Positions 24,931 through 37,700 of a stretch of DNA of 64,000 nucleotides are shown in pieces (the first letter of the stretch is position 1; every line of letters starts with the position of its first letter). The notes beneath the pieces are model-generated. The model was given only the letters and a program-made list of their open reading frames with translations. It made no database searches and was not told the origin of the DNA. Location of the stretch: contig CM036618.1 of the NCBI GenBank assembly GCA_020746105.1, positions 118,621,161 through 118,685,160 on the forward strand, in the 5' to 3' direction. The DNA comes from Trogon surrucura. Lineage: Eukaryota > Chordata > Aves > Trogoniformes > Trogonidae. A program made the position numbers and the translations under genes.

Positions 24931-25560
24931 CCTGGATGGCTAATCACGCAGGGAAAGAATAATAATAACAATAATAAAAAAAAAACCAACCAACCCCCAA
25001 CCCAACCTAAAACAAAACATGAGCCAAAAACATACCTTAAAAGTAGATTTAAAAGATTAGATAGGAGGAGCGTTTGTAGAAGCTTCGGTGAGCCTGAAGC
25101 TGAATATTTCTGGAGCTTGCTGCTTGCACAAGTCTGTCTGCATTCAGTCTGGTGCTGATGCAGAATTTCCTTTGTTACGATGAAAGCGTCGTTAGAGATG
25201 TTTACATTGCTGGTATTTGGTGTAGAAAGGAACATCAGAATGACAAGTTGATATTATCAGAACGTATGTGCTCACGGACACCAAAATAGTATTTTGTGGT
25301 TTTCATTAGCATGGGCCATATTAATTTAATTAACGTGATTGAAAGTTGTATCATACCGAGCCCTGGCTTATTACTCACCCATGGGCCATAAAACGCCCCG
25401 GCTGACAAAAGGGGTGTGTGTGTGTGTGTGTTCACAGTTACAAGTTCACCTACATGCTTTGCCCCAAGGCTGGTAGGGATGGTGTGATGATAATAATTTG
25501 AAAGAATGGGGGGAAAAATAGAAACAGGCAGACATCTGGCTGCAGAAGAAGGTGGGCTTT
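24931..25560. other. Intergenic DNA with A/C-only tract and (GT)n
   Basis: It contains an A/C-rich low-complexity tract (about 24957-25020) and a (GT)9 microsatellite (25414-25431). No gene recognised. Confidence 0.55.
25414..25431. repeat. (GT)n microsatellite
   Basis: A run of about nine GT units, a potentially length-polymorphic site. Confidence 0.9.
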
Positions 25561-25972
25561 TCACAGAATCACAGAATCACAGAATGTTAAAGGTTGGAAG
25601 GGACCTTAAAGATCATCTAGTCCAACCTCCCTGCCAGAGCAGGATCACCTACAGTAGAGCGCACAGGAATGCGTCCAGGCGGGTTTTGAATGTCTCCAGA
25701 GAAGGAGATTCCACAACCTCCCTGGGCAGCCTGTTCCAGTGCTCGGTCACCCTCACAGTAAAAAAGTTTTTCCTCATATTTTTCTGGAACCTCCTGTGTT
25801 CCAGCTTCCACCCATTGCCCCTTGTCTTGTCAGTGGCTGTCGCTGAAAAGAGCCTGGCTCCGTCCTCCTGACACTCCCCCTTGACATATTTATAAACATT
25901 AATGAGGTCACCCCTCAGCCTCCTCTTCTCCAAACTAAAGAGACCCAGCTCCTTCAGCTCTTTTCCCAGAGC
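25561..25972 (-). mobile_element. CR1 LINE, 5'-truncated 3' end (sense on -)
   Basis: On the + strand it begins with three ACAGAATC tail units, then GGTTGGAAGGGACCTTAAAG and ATCATCTAGTCCAACCTCCC, the reversed CR1 3' end. The minus-strand frame 25649-25975 reads [20 protein letters not shown], then [20 protein letters not shown] and [20 protein letters not shown], the CR1 ORF2 C-terminal region. It lies tail-to-tail with the CR1 at 23.3-23.7 kb and is from a different subfamily by its 3' sequence. Only the 3' end is present, so it is inactive. Confidence 0.96.
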
Positions 25973-26607
25973 CAACTTCGTGCAGGTCGTGGTTGTCCTC
26001 TTCCAGGCTCGCCAACCTCTTCCTTGGACTCCGCCTCCCGCACCAGCATCATCCAGGAGGTTTTAGGCTCCAGGCTGGAGCACTGCAAACGACATTTTTG
26101 ATGTCTGTGATTACGGATACGAGTCCTGGAGGCGGTTTTGAAGGTCGGCCCTTCGCATCCCTGCCTCCAGTTGTCACCAATGGGACCATCATCCAGGCCA
26201 TGCTGCAGTGCAGGGCGAAGGACACCTGGGGAAACGCTCCCGTGCCTTTTTTTCCCAGCTCTTTTCCGCAACCACCCACTTCGCTTGTACCCGGAGCCAG
26301 CTCTGATGGAGCTCTTGTAACATCTCCAGGTTGCTCTGTATATGTCTCTGTCTTTTTTCCTCTCCTTTTTCACCTCGGAGTAATTTTTGCTGGTAGCCAT
26401 CTTTTTTGTGACACTCAAATCTCTTTGGTGCAAAGCTAAACACTTCTGCCGTGACAAGGCATATGTCAGAGAGGCAGAAATCTTGACCATAAATGACTTT
26501 TTAATTGTATGACTCCACACAGCCCGTCGCTGAAAGATGCGGCGGGCGAGAGAGCAATACTTTACAGACCAAACGCGGATACCGATATAGGAGCCTTTTG
26601 TTCTCAT
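25973..26607 (-). other. Long open frame upstream of the CR1 fragment, no function recognised
   Basis: A 217-codon minus-strand frame (25954-26607) lies immediately upstream, in CR1 sense, of the truncated element. It is lysine/arginine-rich in the middle (KKERKKDRDIYR) and shows no recognisable domain. It does not continue the CR1 protein pattern beyond the CR1 boundary near 25972. Overlapping open frames exist on the + strand, which fits a GC-balanced, stop-poor stretch. It may be chance or an unrecognised mobile-element relic. Confidence 0.2.
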
Positions 26608-26651
26608 TCCCCTGCCCTAGGGCAAGTAATACACTCAGGTCTGTGGACATC

Positions 26652-26750
26652 GAGCCTAATTTGATCGCACTTACCCCAGTGAAACTATATTGACTTCGGT
26701 GGAGGCACTGCTTTCTGCTGATATAAATGAGAGCTAACTAGTTCTTCAGG
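26652..26750. repeat. Decayed palindromic (foldback) interspersed repeat
   Basis: The segment runs CCTAATTTGATCGCACTTAC, then CCCAGTG, TATTGACTTCGGTGGAGGCA and TATAAATGAGAGC, ending CTTCAGGCC. The pattern 'cacttac-ccagtg ... attgacttc-gtgga ... taaatgagag' matches my memory of a widespread sauropsid repeat with mirror-image halves around ATTGACTTCAGTGG. The copy is diverged. I do not assert a family name. Confidence 0.6.
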
Positions 26751-29613
26751 CCAGGAGCTATTACCACTCGGGTAGAGAGCGGCGTTTCGGCAGCAACGGC
26801 TGCCTCTCCATCCTTGGCCGAGAAATGTCTGGTTTATGAGACTTTCAAGGCTCATTTTCTACCTTAGTATGGAGAAATTTTGGCTAACGAGCTGTGTTTC
26901 AAGCATCTTAGCGTTTCCACCAGGACGGTTTGATTAAAGCTCTGCCGTTAGCTCGTGTTTTAAGGATGCAGTCTCACTGCCTGTAGGAGTAACATGGGAC
27001 GATTTTGGAAAGATGCTGTTCCTTAATCATCTGTGTTTTTTCAAGACTTTGACCTGTGCTCAGTCATCCTCACCTGTACTTAGAGGGTCTTTGGTCCTCC
27101 CTGAGCTCTGTTGGCTCCTGTCTGTTCTGGAATTCTGCCTCCGTGCATGCACCTTGCTCCTTGCTTTTTTACATCATGACTTTATTTGCAGCCACCTCTT
27201 CAGGGTAGCCTCAGAGAGAAAATTACTCTATAACTTCCTATTTGCAATTTTTCTGTGGAGAAAGCTGTCTTGGACCCTTTCTGCCTCCTTGCAAACTCAC
27301 TGTTATTTAATTAAATAATTTGGATTCTCAAGCTTATCCTTACCAAGAGGAACCTTTTCTAGCCTCCTTGGTGGACATGCACATCCACGCTTTTTTCTCA
27401 GAGTTTTTAAGTCTTTTTTTGACTTGCTGTCTCCTCTAAGTAGGAAAGCTGGAAGCCTCTTGAAACAGTTGAAGCAACATTTTTTGGATGTGTGATAGGC
27501 AAGGAAAACATTGCTCAGCTTTCGCATCTCCAGTCTCAAGAGCCACCTCTCACACCTAGAAAACCTCTTATATGACCAAGCTTTGCAGCACGGAGATGCA
27601 AAACCTACATGTCCTTCTCCAAAACACTGTAGCCCAGTCAGTGGTTTTCTTGGTGTATTTGCAACTTCTGGCCTTGGCTTCTTGAGGTGTATGATCCTTT
27701 CTGCTCTACCTCAAGCAGTCAATTAAAAGAGTACATAGAAATAAGTGTTGCGTATCCTTGTGCCCACCTGCCCTGCACGCTCTGTTCCACACCAGCCTAC
27801 TCCAGCTGCACGTAAACATCTTAGCAATGAGTTATGCTTTCCAGCTGACTACTACTGGTTATAAACCTTGAGTTATTTTTCATGGCCAGGCCTTCTGAAA
27901 CTGCTCTTGGTGTCTCACTCGATGATGGGAGGGAGAAAACATATTAGAAGTTTCCTCACAGGGACTCAATTGCTGCTCCTTATGGCTTTTAGGATGAAAG
28001 TCCTGCCTCTGCTGACCTGGCCCTGATTAGAGGGGCTACTCTTGATCCTCTGGAGCTCTTCCAGGAAGCAGAGCTTGAACAAAGGCACACACATTGCTGA
28101 GGTCAGAACACAGACCGCAAACTAATTTTTGGCAAAGGTAGATCAAAGTAGGACCAGGTAACAGTGCATGCAATTCAGTTCATGGACCTCCACAGCTAAA
28201 CCTCAAAGGAATGGATTGAAACCGATAAGAAAAAGAGTAAAGCCCACTAAAGTGAAAACTATCTATTGCTTTCCCTGTCTTCCCGAGTTTTGCATGGTGA
28301 ACTCCGGCAACTTTGGCCAACGCTTTAAGGAGAACGTTGCTCATATCTCCCACAGAGGAGGAGGACTGGGGGAGTGCATGGGGGAAGTGTTGCTGCTGTC
28401 CTACATGTGTGCTCTTCCCTGGCCAAGCATTTCTGATTACTGCTGGCCAGGCAAAGCTTTGGTCTCACCTGCTCAGGGCTGTGTTTTTACCACTTAAAGT
28501 TGAGATAGCTACAACTGATGCTTAGGAGTAGGAAGAGAGAGTGATAGGAGAGCAGTAGTAACAGCAGGAGGAATGGTTCAAGAACGAGCGAGTAGTAATT
28601 CTAGCAAAAATTTGGACTTGATTTTTGTTGTTGATTTAACGCTAGCAGGAAAATACTGGCCGTGGTAAGAGCTGAGTTTTATGTGAGAATGATGTCTACA
28701 GGTATGTGTTGTGATCGAGCCACCTGGTGTTTAGACTTTATGGCACCAGGTTACAGCAGCTCAATTCTCTTCAGATCGGGTGTTTGGCTTTCTTACTTTC
28801 TAGACTCAGTTTTTCTTGCTCATACTGATGGGAGTGCATGTTGCAGTTAACTCAAAGCTGCTGTCTCTTCTAGCCTGACCTCTGGAACATGCATTGGACA
28901 ACTTGGGCAAGCAGCCGTTGCATCCCTCCTCATGGTTCTCATGGTGGAAAAACCCACCTTGTGTTTTATCACCCGTGTTGATGGAAAAACCGTGCTGGTT
29001 TTTCTTGTTTTCTTGCTTTGTATTCCATTTCTCATTTGGAATGAAAACGTAAGGAAGGAAAATTACTGGGACAGACCTGCTCTGAGAACAAATCACCTGG
29101 GTTTTCCCTCTGCTGTAGAAAAAGCTTCCAAACCAAACATGGTTGGCAACGGTGCTCCATGGCGGACAAAAAGAGACCTCAGTGTTACCGTGTGTCGTCG
29201 ATGTTTTCAGATCAAGACGGCGGGGATTAAGGAATTTTGCTCAGCGATTTGAGATGCTTTGTTAAGAATGGAAGGAGATTTGAGCTGCTTTGTTCTCAAA
29301 CCACATGTTAGCGAAAAAGCAAACAGGCGCTTAATCCTGACGGACAGCAGAACTTTGACATCAGTTCGTCCCTGGAGAGGTGACCAGGAGTTCCCCACGC
29401 CCTTCTGGAATGGTTGTTCCTCCTTCTTTTAGGAGTCCTACGTCAACCCTCAAACAGGGGGCTGCACACCTCCTTGTGCCATGCCAGACTGCCACAAGTT
29501 CCTTACGCTCCCCAAGAAGCGTTGAAAAACACGCGCGAGGTGCCAAAACGGTTACTGAATAGGGCTGAAATGTGTTCTAGCTTAAGGTCGTGCCTTCAGT
29601 CTTAAACAGGACC
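26751..29613. other. Intergenic DNA, nothing recognised
   Basis: No exon, RNA gene or named repeat recognised. Open frames of 60-109 codons overlap between strands and have no domains. Confidence 0.45.
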
Positions 29614-29690
29614 GTGCCAAAAAACAACAATCCAACCAACCAAAACAAAAAATCAAACCCAAACCACAAAGAAAAAAAAACAAAAAACGA
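29614..29690. repeat. A/C-only low-complexity tract
   Basis: About 75 bases made almost entirely of A and C (CCAAAAAACAACAATCCAAC and similar). The complementary strand is G/T-rich. One of several such tracts in the window. Confidence 0.75.
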
Positions 29691-29789
29691 ACTGATAATT
29701 TTCCTGTTTGGGATTTTGGCTGGATTCCTGTAACAATAAAAATAAAACAGTCGACATATAGACAGCCGAGTATATACATGCTCGTATAC

Positions 29790-30350
29790 TGCCCTCTGAC
29801 ACAAACATTAATGTCTCATATAGATCTTTGAGGCTCTTTTAAACATCTAGTTACATTTTAAGGTCGTGTCCTCAGAGGTCATTGATGTAAGTGTATTTGC
29901 AGAAAGAAACAAACAGCTCATTGAATTTGGTTTCCCATTTTAACATACATCAGTTAAATTAAATACGCAATGTTATAATGTCTGGCAACAAACCCATTTT
30001 CTGATGTATAAAATTTGACTTTTCCCCTCTGTGTTTATGTCATAGCTAATATACAAAGATAAAGTGCATATACTACACTCTGCATATTTACTGAACTTTG
30101 GCAAGTCACTAAGAGCCAGTACTCAAATCAAATTAGAACCACCCGATTTATAAAACACCCTTCTAAACTAATCTTATTATATTAAAAAAGAGCTCCAGGC
30201 TGCTACGAAGCCAATCAATAACTCATGCTTCCCACTGCGGAGCAAATATCAACTATCCCTTTCTAGTCTCTGTGTTTTGCCACTATTGCAAACTTGTTGT
30301 GAAGAGCTGCCCTGCTGCATTACTTAAATAAACAGTGTAAATGCACCCAA
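29790..30350. promoter_or_regulatory. Candidate conserved non-coding element
   Basis: A repeat-free AT-rich block with many short developmental-type motifs: AACATTAATG, CAGTTAAATTAAATACG, CAATGTTATAATG, AAGATAAAG (GATA-like) and CTAATCTTATTATATT. There are no open frames of note. It resembles an enhancer-type conserved element, but this is inferred from composition only. Confidence 0.35.
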
Positions 30351-33300
30351 ACAAGAATAATTTTGGTGTATGCTTATTTTCTCTGCAAGCGCTGAGTATG
30401 GGGGGAGCCTTGGAAAGGGATCGACTCCAGGTAATTTAATTTGTCTTTCAACTTTGTGTATATTCCGTTTGTATCAGGCATTAAATTATTTTTTGGCACG
30501 ATTTCGCAGTCACCTACTAACCCATATGCTCCAGTTTTGCTGAAAGGATTACTTATATTGGGAAAGCAGTGCTGGCCTTTGTTTAAATGTTTATATTCTG
30601 AAAAGATCTCTCATCTTCCTTCCAAAATTGAATGTGTTTGGGAATAGTCCATCACCTGTGCTGGGCTTATTGAATGTATTTTGCTTTTCCAAACTTTCAG
30701 AGAGCGATAGAAGGCATCAGTTAAATTTTGGGGGCTTGGGAGGCTCAAAGAAAAACTTGAAGCCCCTCCTTTCAATACGGAAAATTAAATTGGTAATATA
30801 TAACTTCAAAAGTCTTATTGGTATCACCGTTTCTTCCTTGTAAACAGCAGGGGTGTAGTACGTTCCAAATAAGAGAACAGCAATTTACTAATTCCCTTTT
30901 AAAGACTAACAGAGAATTCTCAAACCCAGCTTTGGCACACTGCTTAACTCAGTTGCTCCGTGCTTCTATGAAGGTTTATTGACTATATAAGGATCAAATA
31001 AGGGGTAAGCTGAAATCAGAAACACAGTATTCATTCATTTAACTCTGCTATAGTAGAGCAAATTCAGGGTGACTCAAGGGACACAATGTCTTGTAAAACA
31101 TATGTACTTAATATAAGGGTCATAAAACTTATTAAATTAAAAGCTAGGTTAAAAATAGGAAGAAAATTTATGCTGCTGTCTAAAATAGCAATAATTTCCC
31201 TTTGGCCTTTCCTTTTCCAGCTAATATGTTGTGGTTTTGTTTTTTTTATATAGTCAACTGGTAAAATTTTTTTCTTTGTAAGCGAATGCAAGTCACTCTA
31301 CCAGGTGAACTGTATGATGAATAATATAGCACGATAAGTAGAGAAGACGGTCTGATCCCAGCTGGGAGGATATATTGATTGCATCATTGCTGACCACACG
31401 TGAAAACCTCTAGGCATCTATTTGGGAAAGAACAGCAGGTCACTCTTGGCCAACAGAACACAATGGAAAGACTTTTTGGCCATGAACTAAGACTGTGAAA
31501 AGCAAAAACTCCCTCGCATCACTCCCAAAAGATGCCCCATTGCTGGTGGGTCGCCAGCCAGGACCCTCTTTCCCTAGGGATTCAGTCACGGGGGGGCAAG
31601 TAGACCCTGTTGGGTGAGAATATTGAAGGGTTACGTAAGCACCAGGGGCCACGAGACACCCAGGATCCCCTCCCGTCCTTGACAGATGTATCAGCAAAAC
31701 CCAAGCGCTCGGATGAAGTCAGTGTAATTGTCCTGCAGAATGACAGCAGAATTCAGCTCCTTCGATCAAGGCAACCTTTTTCTATTAGAGGTGTTGGAGG
31801 GGGTGGGATAGAAATAAAGCGTCGTGACCTAAAGCCTCCTCTCTAACCTCTAAGAAATGAAAGTGATGCTTGGCCATCCTTGACTCGTGACACTATCCAG
31901 ATCGTGCCCAGCTGAGAGCCCCTGTAATGTTTTCTCAGTGGCCTAAGTTGTCACGGAATGACGTGAAAGGCTCATGTATACTGGAATTTAATGCTTTTCT
32001 TCAGTCCCCTCTGGTCTCTGAAACCACACCATCGTGGTTATTCTGTTTTCAGAATTAAAAAGAAATAAATCCCAGAATGCCGAAATTGTTTACTTTTAGC
32101 TACTGCTTTTTCTGTGTTGGCAAAAGTGAGCGTGTTCCTCATCTGTTTTCTCACAGTTCCTCACCCCCTCTTGCCTTGCTATTTGAGTGGGCACTTGTCA
32201 GGACAAAGTCCACCCTTTCTGGGGTGTTTTTGCACCATGGGACGACACAACCAGCCTTGATTCCCCTTCCCCGTGTGCTATGATTTTATTTTTCTTTTTT
32301 TTTTTTTGCTGCATGCTGTTTAAACAGCTCTGCACCCAAATCTGTCACCCGTGACCTCATTAAGTTGCATTTAATCACACGGGGATGCCCATCAGGCCTA
32401 ACCCCATCATTTCCTGAGGAATTTTTCCCCTGATTTACTGAAGCAGGAGACCTCCGGGTGCTGTTCCTTGTGCTTGTTGGGTTACTGGCACTTATACTGT
32501 GCTTTAAATAAACAGTGTTTTGCAGGCACGCTTGTTTTGAAAAATAAACTTCTGGGCAGAAGGAGCTAGTTCACATCAGAGCCAGATTGGTAGCGATTTG
32601 GCTTTCCCCACCAGATGGGAAGAGGTCAGACTATTTTATTTTTTTTTTCCTGAGGTGGGGGAAATTTCACCCTTCTCCAAATGAAAGCTAGGATTTTGTG
32701 CCCTCCCCAAGGAGGGAAAAAAAAAAGCCAGAAGCCAAAGTGATGGCTTTTCATGGGGGTGTGTTGGGCAAAAGGACACAGTAGCACATCTGGGACATCT
32801 CAAAGGGTATCCATGATCTCCAGCTCCAGCAGTGTAGTTTTTTCTCGTCCTTATCCCTGTGTTCTACTGGAAGTACGTCAGCCCACCACCTTCATCCGCG
32901 CGTCAAAAAGTTGTTCAGAGTGGTAAAGGCACTGCCCTTTTCCTGCCCAACCTACCAGCTTGCTTGCCCATGAAAATATTCAACTTCTGGGATGGGAACC
33001 ATGAAAAGGGAAGGCTTGTGTGCTCCTGGAAAAGTGTCTTCTGGGTGACTCAGCGTGGGCTTTTTCTCTGTAAATTGAAGCTGCTTTTAGAAAGGTGAAG
33101 GTAAGAAGGCTAATCATGGGTGTTCTCTGTTTCTTTCTAGGACTTTTTATATGGTTATCATAAGTCATTAGACACTGGCAGCAATGAGCCACCTTTGACT
33201 CAAATCCCATGATGGACTAACCAAGGGTGGGCATGGACAGTGGTGGCAGCTTGCTGGTGACAGCTCACCTCAAGGTCATCGCAATTTTCCTACTAATACT

Positions 33301-33632
33301 GGGCTGGATTTGGGCCAGATGAGGTGGAGTTGCCCTGCCAGGACAAAAGCCACCGCTGTGTCCTAGTGTTGTATCCTCAGTTTTCCGTTTGATCTTCCAC
33401 AAAAGACACAAAAATGTGGTAGTGCAGCGTACAGCTGGTGAAATTAATGTAGGTATTTCAGAGAGAGTCGCACGCTGTGTTACCTTTCTCTGAGAGAGCA
33501 AGGCTTGATCTCCAGCCTCTGAGCAGCACCTTGTCCTGACATTTGCAGGAGGATGTATTTTAGAGCTGACCTTTCCGTCCTGCTGACAGGATCACGACAT
33601 GTTCATCTGCACCGTGTTCAGTGCTGTTCCTT
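30351..33632. other. Intergenic DNA, nothing recognised
   Basis: No exon or named repeat recognised. Short T runs lie near 32290-32308 and 32639-32648. TAAT-containing AT-rich stretches near 30780-31300 could hold regulatory sites, but none stands out. Confidence 0.45.
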
Positions 33633-33925
33633 TCACAGAATCATAGAATTGTCAGGGTTGGAAGGGACCTTAAAGATCATCTAGTTCCAACCCCTCCGCC
33701 ATGGGCAGGGACATCTCCCACTAGATCAGGCTGCCCAGAGCCCCATCCAGCTTGGTCTTATACTTCCAGGGATGGGGCTTCCACCATCTCTCTGGGCAAC
33801 CTGTGCCACCACCCTCATGGCGAAGAACTTCCTAATGTTCAATCTGAATCGACCCATCTCTTAACTTTAATCCATTCCCTCTAGTCCTACCACTACCCGA
33901 CATCCTCAAAAGTCCCTCACCTCTC
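33633..33925 (-). mobile_element. CR1 LINE, 5'-truncated 3' end (sense on -)
   Basis: It starts with CACAGAATCATAGAATTGTC and GGTTGGAAGGGACCTTAAAG, then ATCATCTAGTTCCAACCCC. It continues through the CR1 region (TCTGGGCAACCTGTGCC ... GAAGAACTTCCTAATG) and fades near AAAAGTCCCTCACC. Only the last part of ORF2 and the 3' untranslated region are present. This is a third CR1 subfamily type judged by its 3' end. The boundaries are approximate. Confidence 0.94.
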
Positions 33926-34289
33926 TTTTCTCTGTTACAGAGCTGGGCCACCGTGATGGAGAATGGGAGCCCTCCTCCGTCCACCACACCCTTGTCCTCT
34001 CTTGAACTACGGAGATGATTCGTGAGGTGGATGAGATGAAACAACATCCAGTTGTGTCGTTCTCAATAGCTGGTGTTGTCTAAAATTCCTGCTGAAGTCA
34101 CTCTTGCCCCACGGTACCTTGGGACAGGTTTTATCACGGTGGTCCTGGTGAAGCCAAGTGGGTGGTGTGGGTGCTTTCACGTTTATGAGATCAGAGGTGG
34201 TGTGTCAAAACAAGGTGTTCAAACTTCTGCAGAGACGATTCTTTGAGAGCCCCGAGGCTGGACTATAATACGAATCATTTGTCCGTGGG
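33926..34289. other. Intergenic DNA, nothing recognised
   Basis: A short stretch between the CR1 copy and an AT-rich regulatory-looking block. Confidence 0.5.
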
Positions 34290-34740
34290 AAGGGTCACCA
34301 ATTAATTAGCAGTTTGGTTTTCAAAAAAAAAAAAAAAAAAATTAAACTGGCAGCCCTTCTGAAATTTAAGCACATTGTTCATGGTGTAATTATAGATGAA
34401 ATATTAGAGAAGTGGACTAATTACACACAATGCACTTGAGCCCAATTAAAATAGCATCTGCAGTGAACGTAGGGGTATTCTCTTTCGCTAATAAGAAATA
34501 CTTTCTTAACAACAGAAAATAAAATAGCTAAATTGGATATGCAGTTGAGATTATAAATATCCTATTAGCATATAAAATGAGGATTAACCTTATTTAATCA
34601 CTGCTTACTTGATCATCAAAAGTCATGTTTCACCTCTATAATGTAGCTGTATCCTCTCTGAAAAAAAAAAAGCAGCAAGCAGCATATTAATAAATTTAGC
34701 TAATTAGGTGCTTTTTCTCAACAGCTCAACAGAGCTGGTG
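34290..34740. promoter_or_regulatory. Candidate conserved non-coding element rich in TAAT cores
   Basis: Apart from an A18-19 run near 34323-34341, the block is unique AT-rich DNA with closely spaced homeodomain-type cores: CCAATTAATTAGCAG, GGTGTAATTATAG, GACTAATTACAC, CCCAATTAAAATAGC, AATTTAGCTAATTAGG. The density of TAAT/ATTA sites is among the highest in the window. Conservation is untested. Confidence 0.4.
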
Positions 34741-37700
34741 AAGCAGACTGGCTGCCCTTAACCACTTGGCTCTTCCTCATCTTCTGTGAAGTTTATTTCT
34801 AGGTGAGACCTATTGATGAAGATATAGGGCTTATCATATAGATTGTGTGTGGGGTTCTGGCTTGTATGGGTTGGTGGGAGCAACCGTATCGAAGGAGACT
34901 TTGAGTTGGGAAGCTGATGGGGAAGAGAATAGAAAAAGCCTTGAATTAAGGGTTTTTACCCCCTGCAAAGCGAAGCTCTGCCCAAATATCACCGTGTGAG
35001 GGCCCATTCCAATTTCAGCTTTCATGGAGGAAGGGGGTTGGGCTGACTTGGCTTGCCACGGGTGCTGTCACTGCCGGTGTCCCCGAAAGCCAGCTGGCAC
35101 TGGGAGGATGCTGTTCTCCCGGCACGGCGGGGAGAGGTGCTACCCACCAGCTGGCAACCCGACTGCATGAAAGCTGGCCGGGGAGGCAAAGGGAACCATC
35201 TGACCTCCCACCTTCTCTATAAATATTCAGCTGATCTGGTATGCACAAAATGAGAGCAGCTCTAAGGAGATGGCTTTGGATCGATCCTTTTGGACTGTTT
35301 TTGGGCCATGCCCTGTAGGAAACGAGCCCTGTGGTACAAACGAGCCTGACATACCCGAAGATCACTTGGCAGGTTTCAGAGCTGGTCATTGCTTGAGCAA
35401 TGCAATCCTGGTTGGGCTGAAGCAGGGCTCTGCAACGCTGGGAGCATGTGCCCAAGGGCTGGTAGCTGCAATAAGGGCTCTTGGCTCCTTGACTTGTCCT
35501 CTATGACTTGCCTCAGCATCACTCCAACCCAGGGACTATATCAGCTTTTCTCCGACTGCGTGTGTTCAGCTTTGGTCCGACTGTGGACCTTGCTATCAAA
35601 AGAAAAAAAAAACCCACCCCAAAACCCAACTCAAAACAAGCCCAGTCTCTCAAAATACTTGATGCCGCAGCTCTTAAAACGAATAAAGTGGTTTTCTCGG
35701 CTAGAGCAATTGTGCAAGCGGGGATGGAGGCATAGGAAGTCCTGTATTCATTTGCAGCTCCTCTTTGTGAATTGTTCCCACCGAGCTACACTGAAGCATC
35801 AGCTGGACTCTGTCCTGACCCTGGGCAGAAGCGTGAATTTTCCCCTCGCTAGTCAAGTGCACCGAGGGATGGTGGTTTTATTTATCGTATTCAAGGAGCC
35901 ACAATTGGATGTTTCGCAACGAACTGGGCTCAGCCTGTGATTTACAGTAATGGGGAAGAGTGCTCTGCTGGCACGGCGCTGGCGTTGCCAAGTCTTGTGA
36001 TGGTTGCAATGATTTTTCCTTACTGCCACAGCGCCTGGAGCAAAGTGTTCATAAGCATTTCAGCTTTTTTTCCTTTTCTTTTTTTTTTTTTTTTTTGTTG
36101 GTAGTGGCAGCTGAGGGCTTTGTTTTCTTGTATTAAGAGCAGCTTTCCATCCCTTAGGGCAGAACAAAAGAACTTGGAAGCATGCTTTCAGTGTCCCCAC
36201 AAAGACTCAAAAGGCAGTAGGATTATTTTTTTTTTTTTAAATTTGTTTTTTTTTTTTTGAAAGGAACCCCCAATTTGTTTTCCCACAAGTCGCACTGGCA
36301 TGAGTTCATTTCCTTTCTTTGCCTGATTCATTGATGCTGGAGATGGGTAGTAGTACCAGCAACAACAGCAGCTACCTCCGTGCAGCTCCTGCTGAGCTCT
36401 GCAGGGCAGGAGGTGGGAGGACGCGATCAAATTCAGTCTGCAGAAGGATTTGGGCTGATGCAGTAGACCTGTGCCTTTTGCTTCTGCCTTTAAAATGTAT
36501 TTGCTACTCCTGGTTTTAGGATTTAACATCGTTTTTTTCTCTTGCCTGGTGGAACAAGGTTAAAGGAACTGAAATGTTAACGCAGCTCAAAATATTACAA
36601 TCAAGCTCGTGGTGGTCCTGTTTCAAGCGACTCCTGGCAGTGGCACAAGCCACCTTCTCATTTCTGGCCTGCCACTTTGCTTTTGGTCCTAGAAATCACA
36701 TTCAACTAAACCCTTCAGAGAAACACAGAAGGCAAATTGAAAGTGACTGGGAATAAAATAGACTTCGCCACGCGGTGGGGATTTGAGGTGTTGTACCGTC
36801 AGGGAGGGCTGTGGGTGAAGTGACTGAATCCAGAAACACACGGCGAACGGAAAGGTCTTTGGGTGATCGTAACATCAAAACCATGAAATGAAGTCGGCTG
36901 CCCGCGGTAGAAATGCAAGTTCAGGGACTTTGCTGTAGGGAAACGAGGGGACATACAGAAGGGAATGTGGAACATTTTTCTGGCTTTCATGGCTATTCAT
37001 ACCACGAGAAATCTCTCTTTGCGCTCTGGTTTTAAATTGTTTATGTTTTATTTCACTGCTGCTATGCCCTTAAATCATGGTAATATTCCCAAGTATAGAA
37101 AAGATAACTTGGGGGACTGGTTTTAGTGGCAGGAGAGTTAAAAACTGCAGCTGCAGCCAAAATCCTTCCTTTTTTTTTCCCTGCCCCATCCTGAGCACCG
37201 ATACATCAGGCAAACTCAACGTTAACAGCAGCTTCTTGCCTCATCAAGTGGACCAAAGAGTTAAACCAAAGCCAAGTTGGCAGTTGGCTTTTATCCACCT
37301 CCATCCAATTAAGAGGAACTCTGGGTTCCTCATGAAGCGAGGAGAGAAAGTTTGGAAAATGGAAAAAAAAAAAATCCCCAAGCACTGCAAAAATGTTGGG
37401 TTCGGGTCTGACCTCCCAACAAAGAGCAGCTTCTGTTCAAAGAGATTATTCATCTTCCATCCCACTTAGCCACCAAAAATGAAGCGGTCGCGTTTCCAGC
37501 AGCTCCCTTTGAAATCCTTTCTCCTGAGCGTTCAGACCCTGGAGCAAGAGGAGCTGCTGCCCCTTCAGGGGTGGAAAAAACATTTTGGCTACTTCACTAA
37601 GATGCCGAAATCAGGCTTGCAAGCCTAACCTTGGCCACCGTGGTTGGTGGTCGCTTCTGAGCATCCCCTCCGGTTCTTCGGGGGAGGTTTTGCAGCAGTT

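Noticed and set aside
17271..35230. The shared CTATAAATATTCAG string (17277 and 35217) as a repeated promoter element
   Set aside because: Only about 14 AT-rich bases are shared and the flanks are unrelated. A coincidence or a common MEF2-like site is sufficient explanation.
35389..35940. 183-codon + frame as a gene
   Set aside because: It crosses an A/C low-complexity stretch (KKKNPPQNPTQN) and shows no domain or homologue that I recognise.
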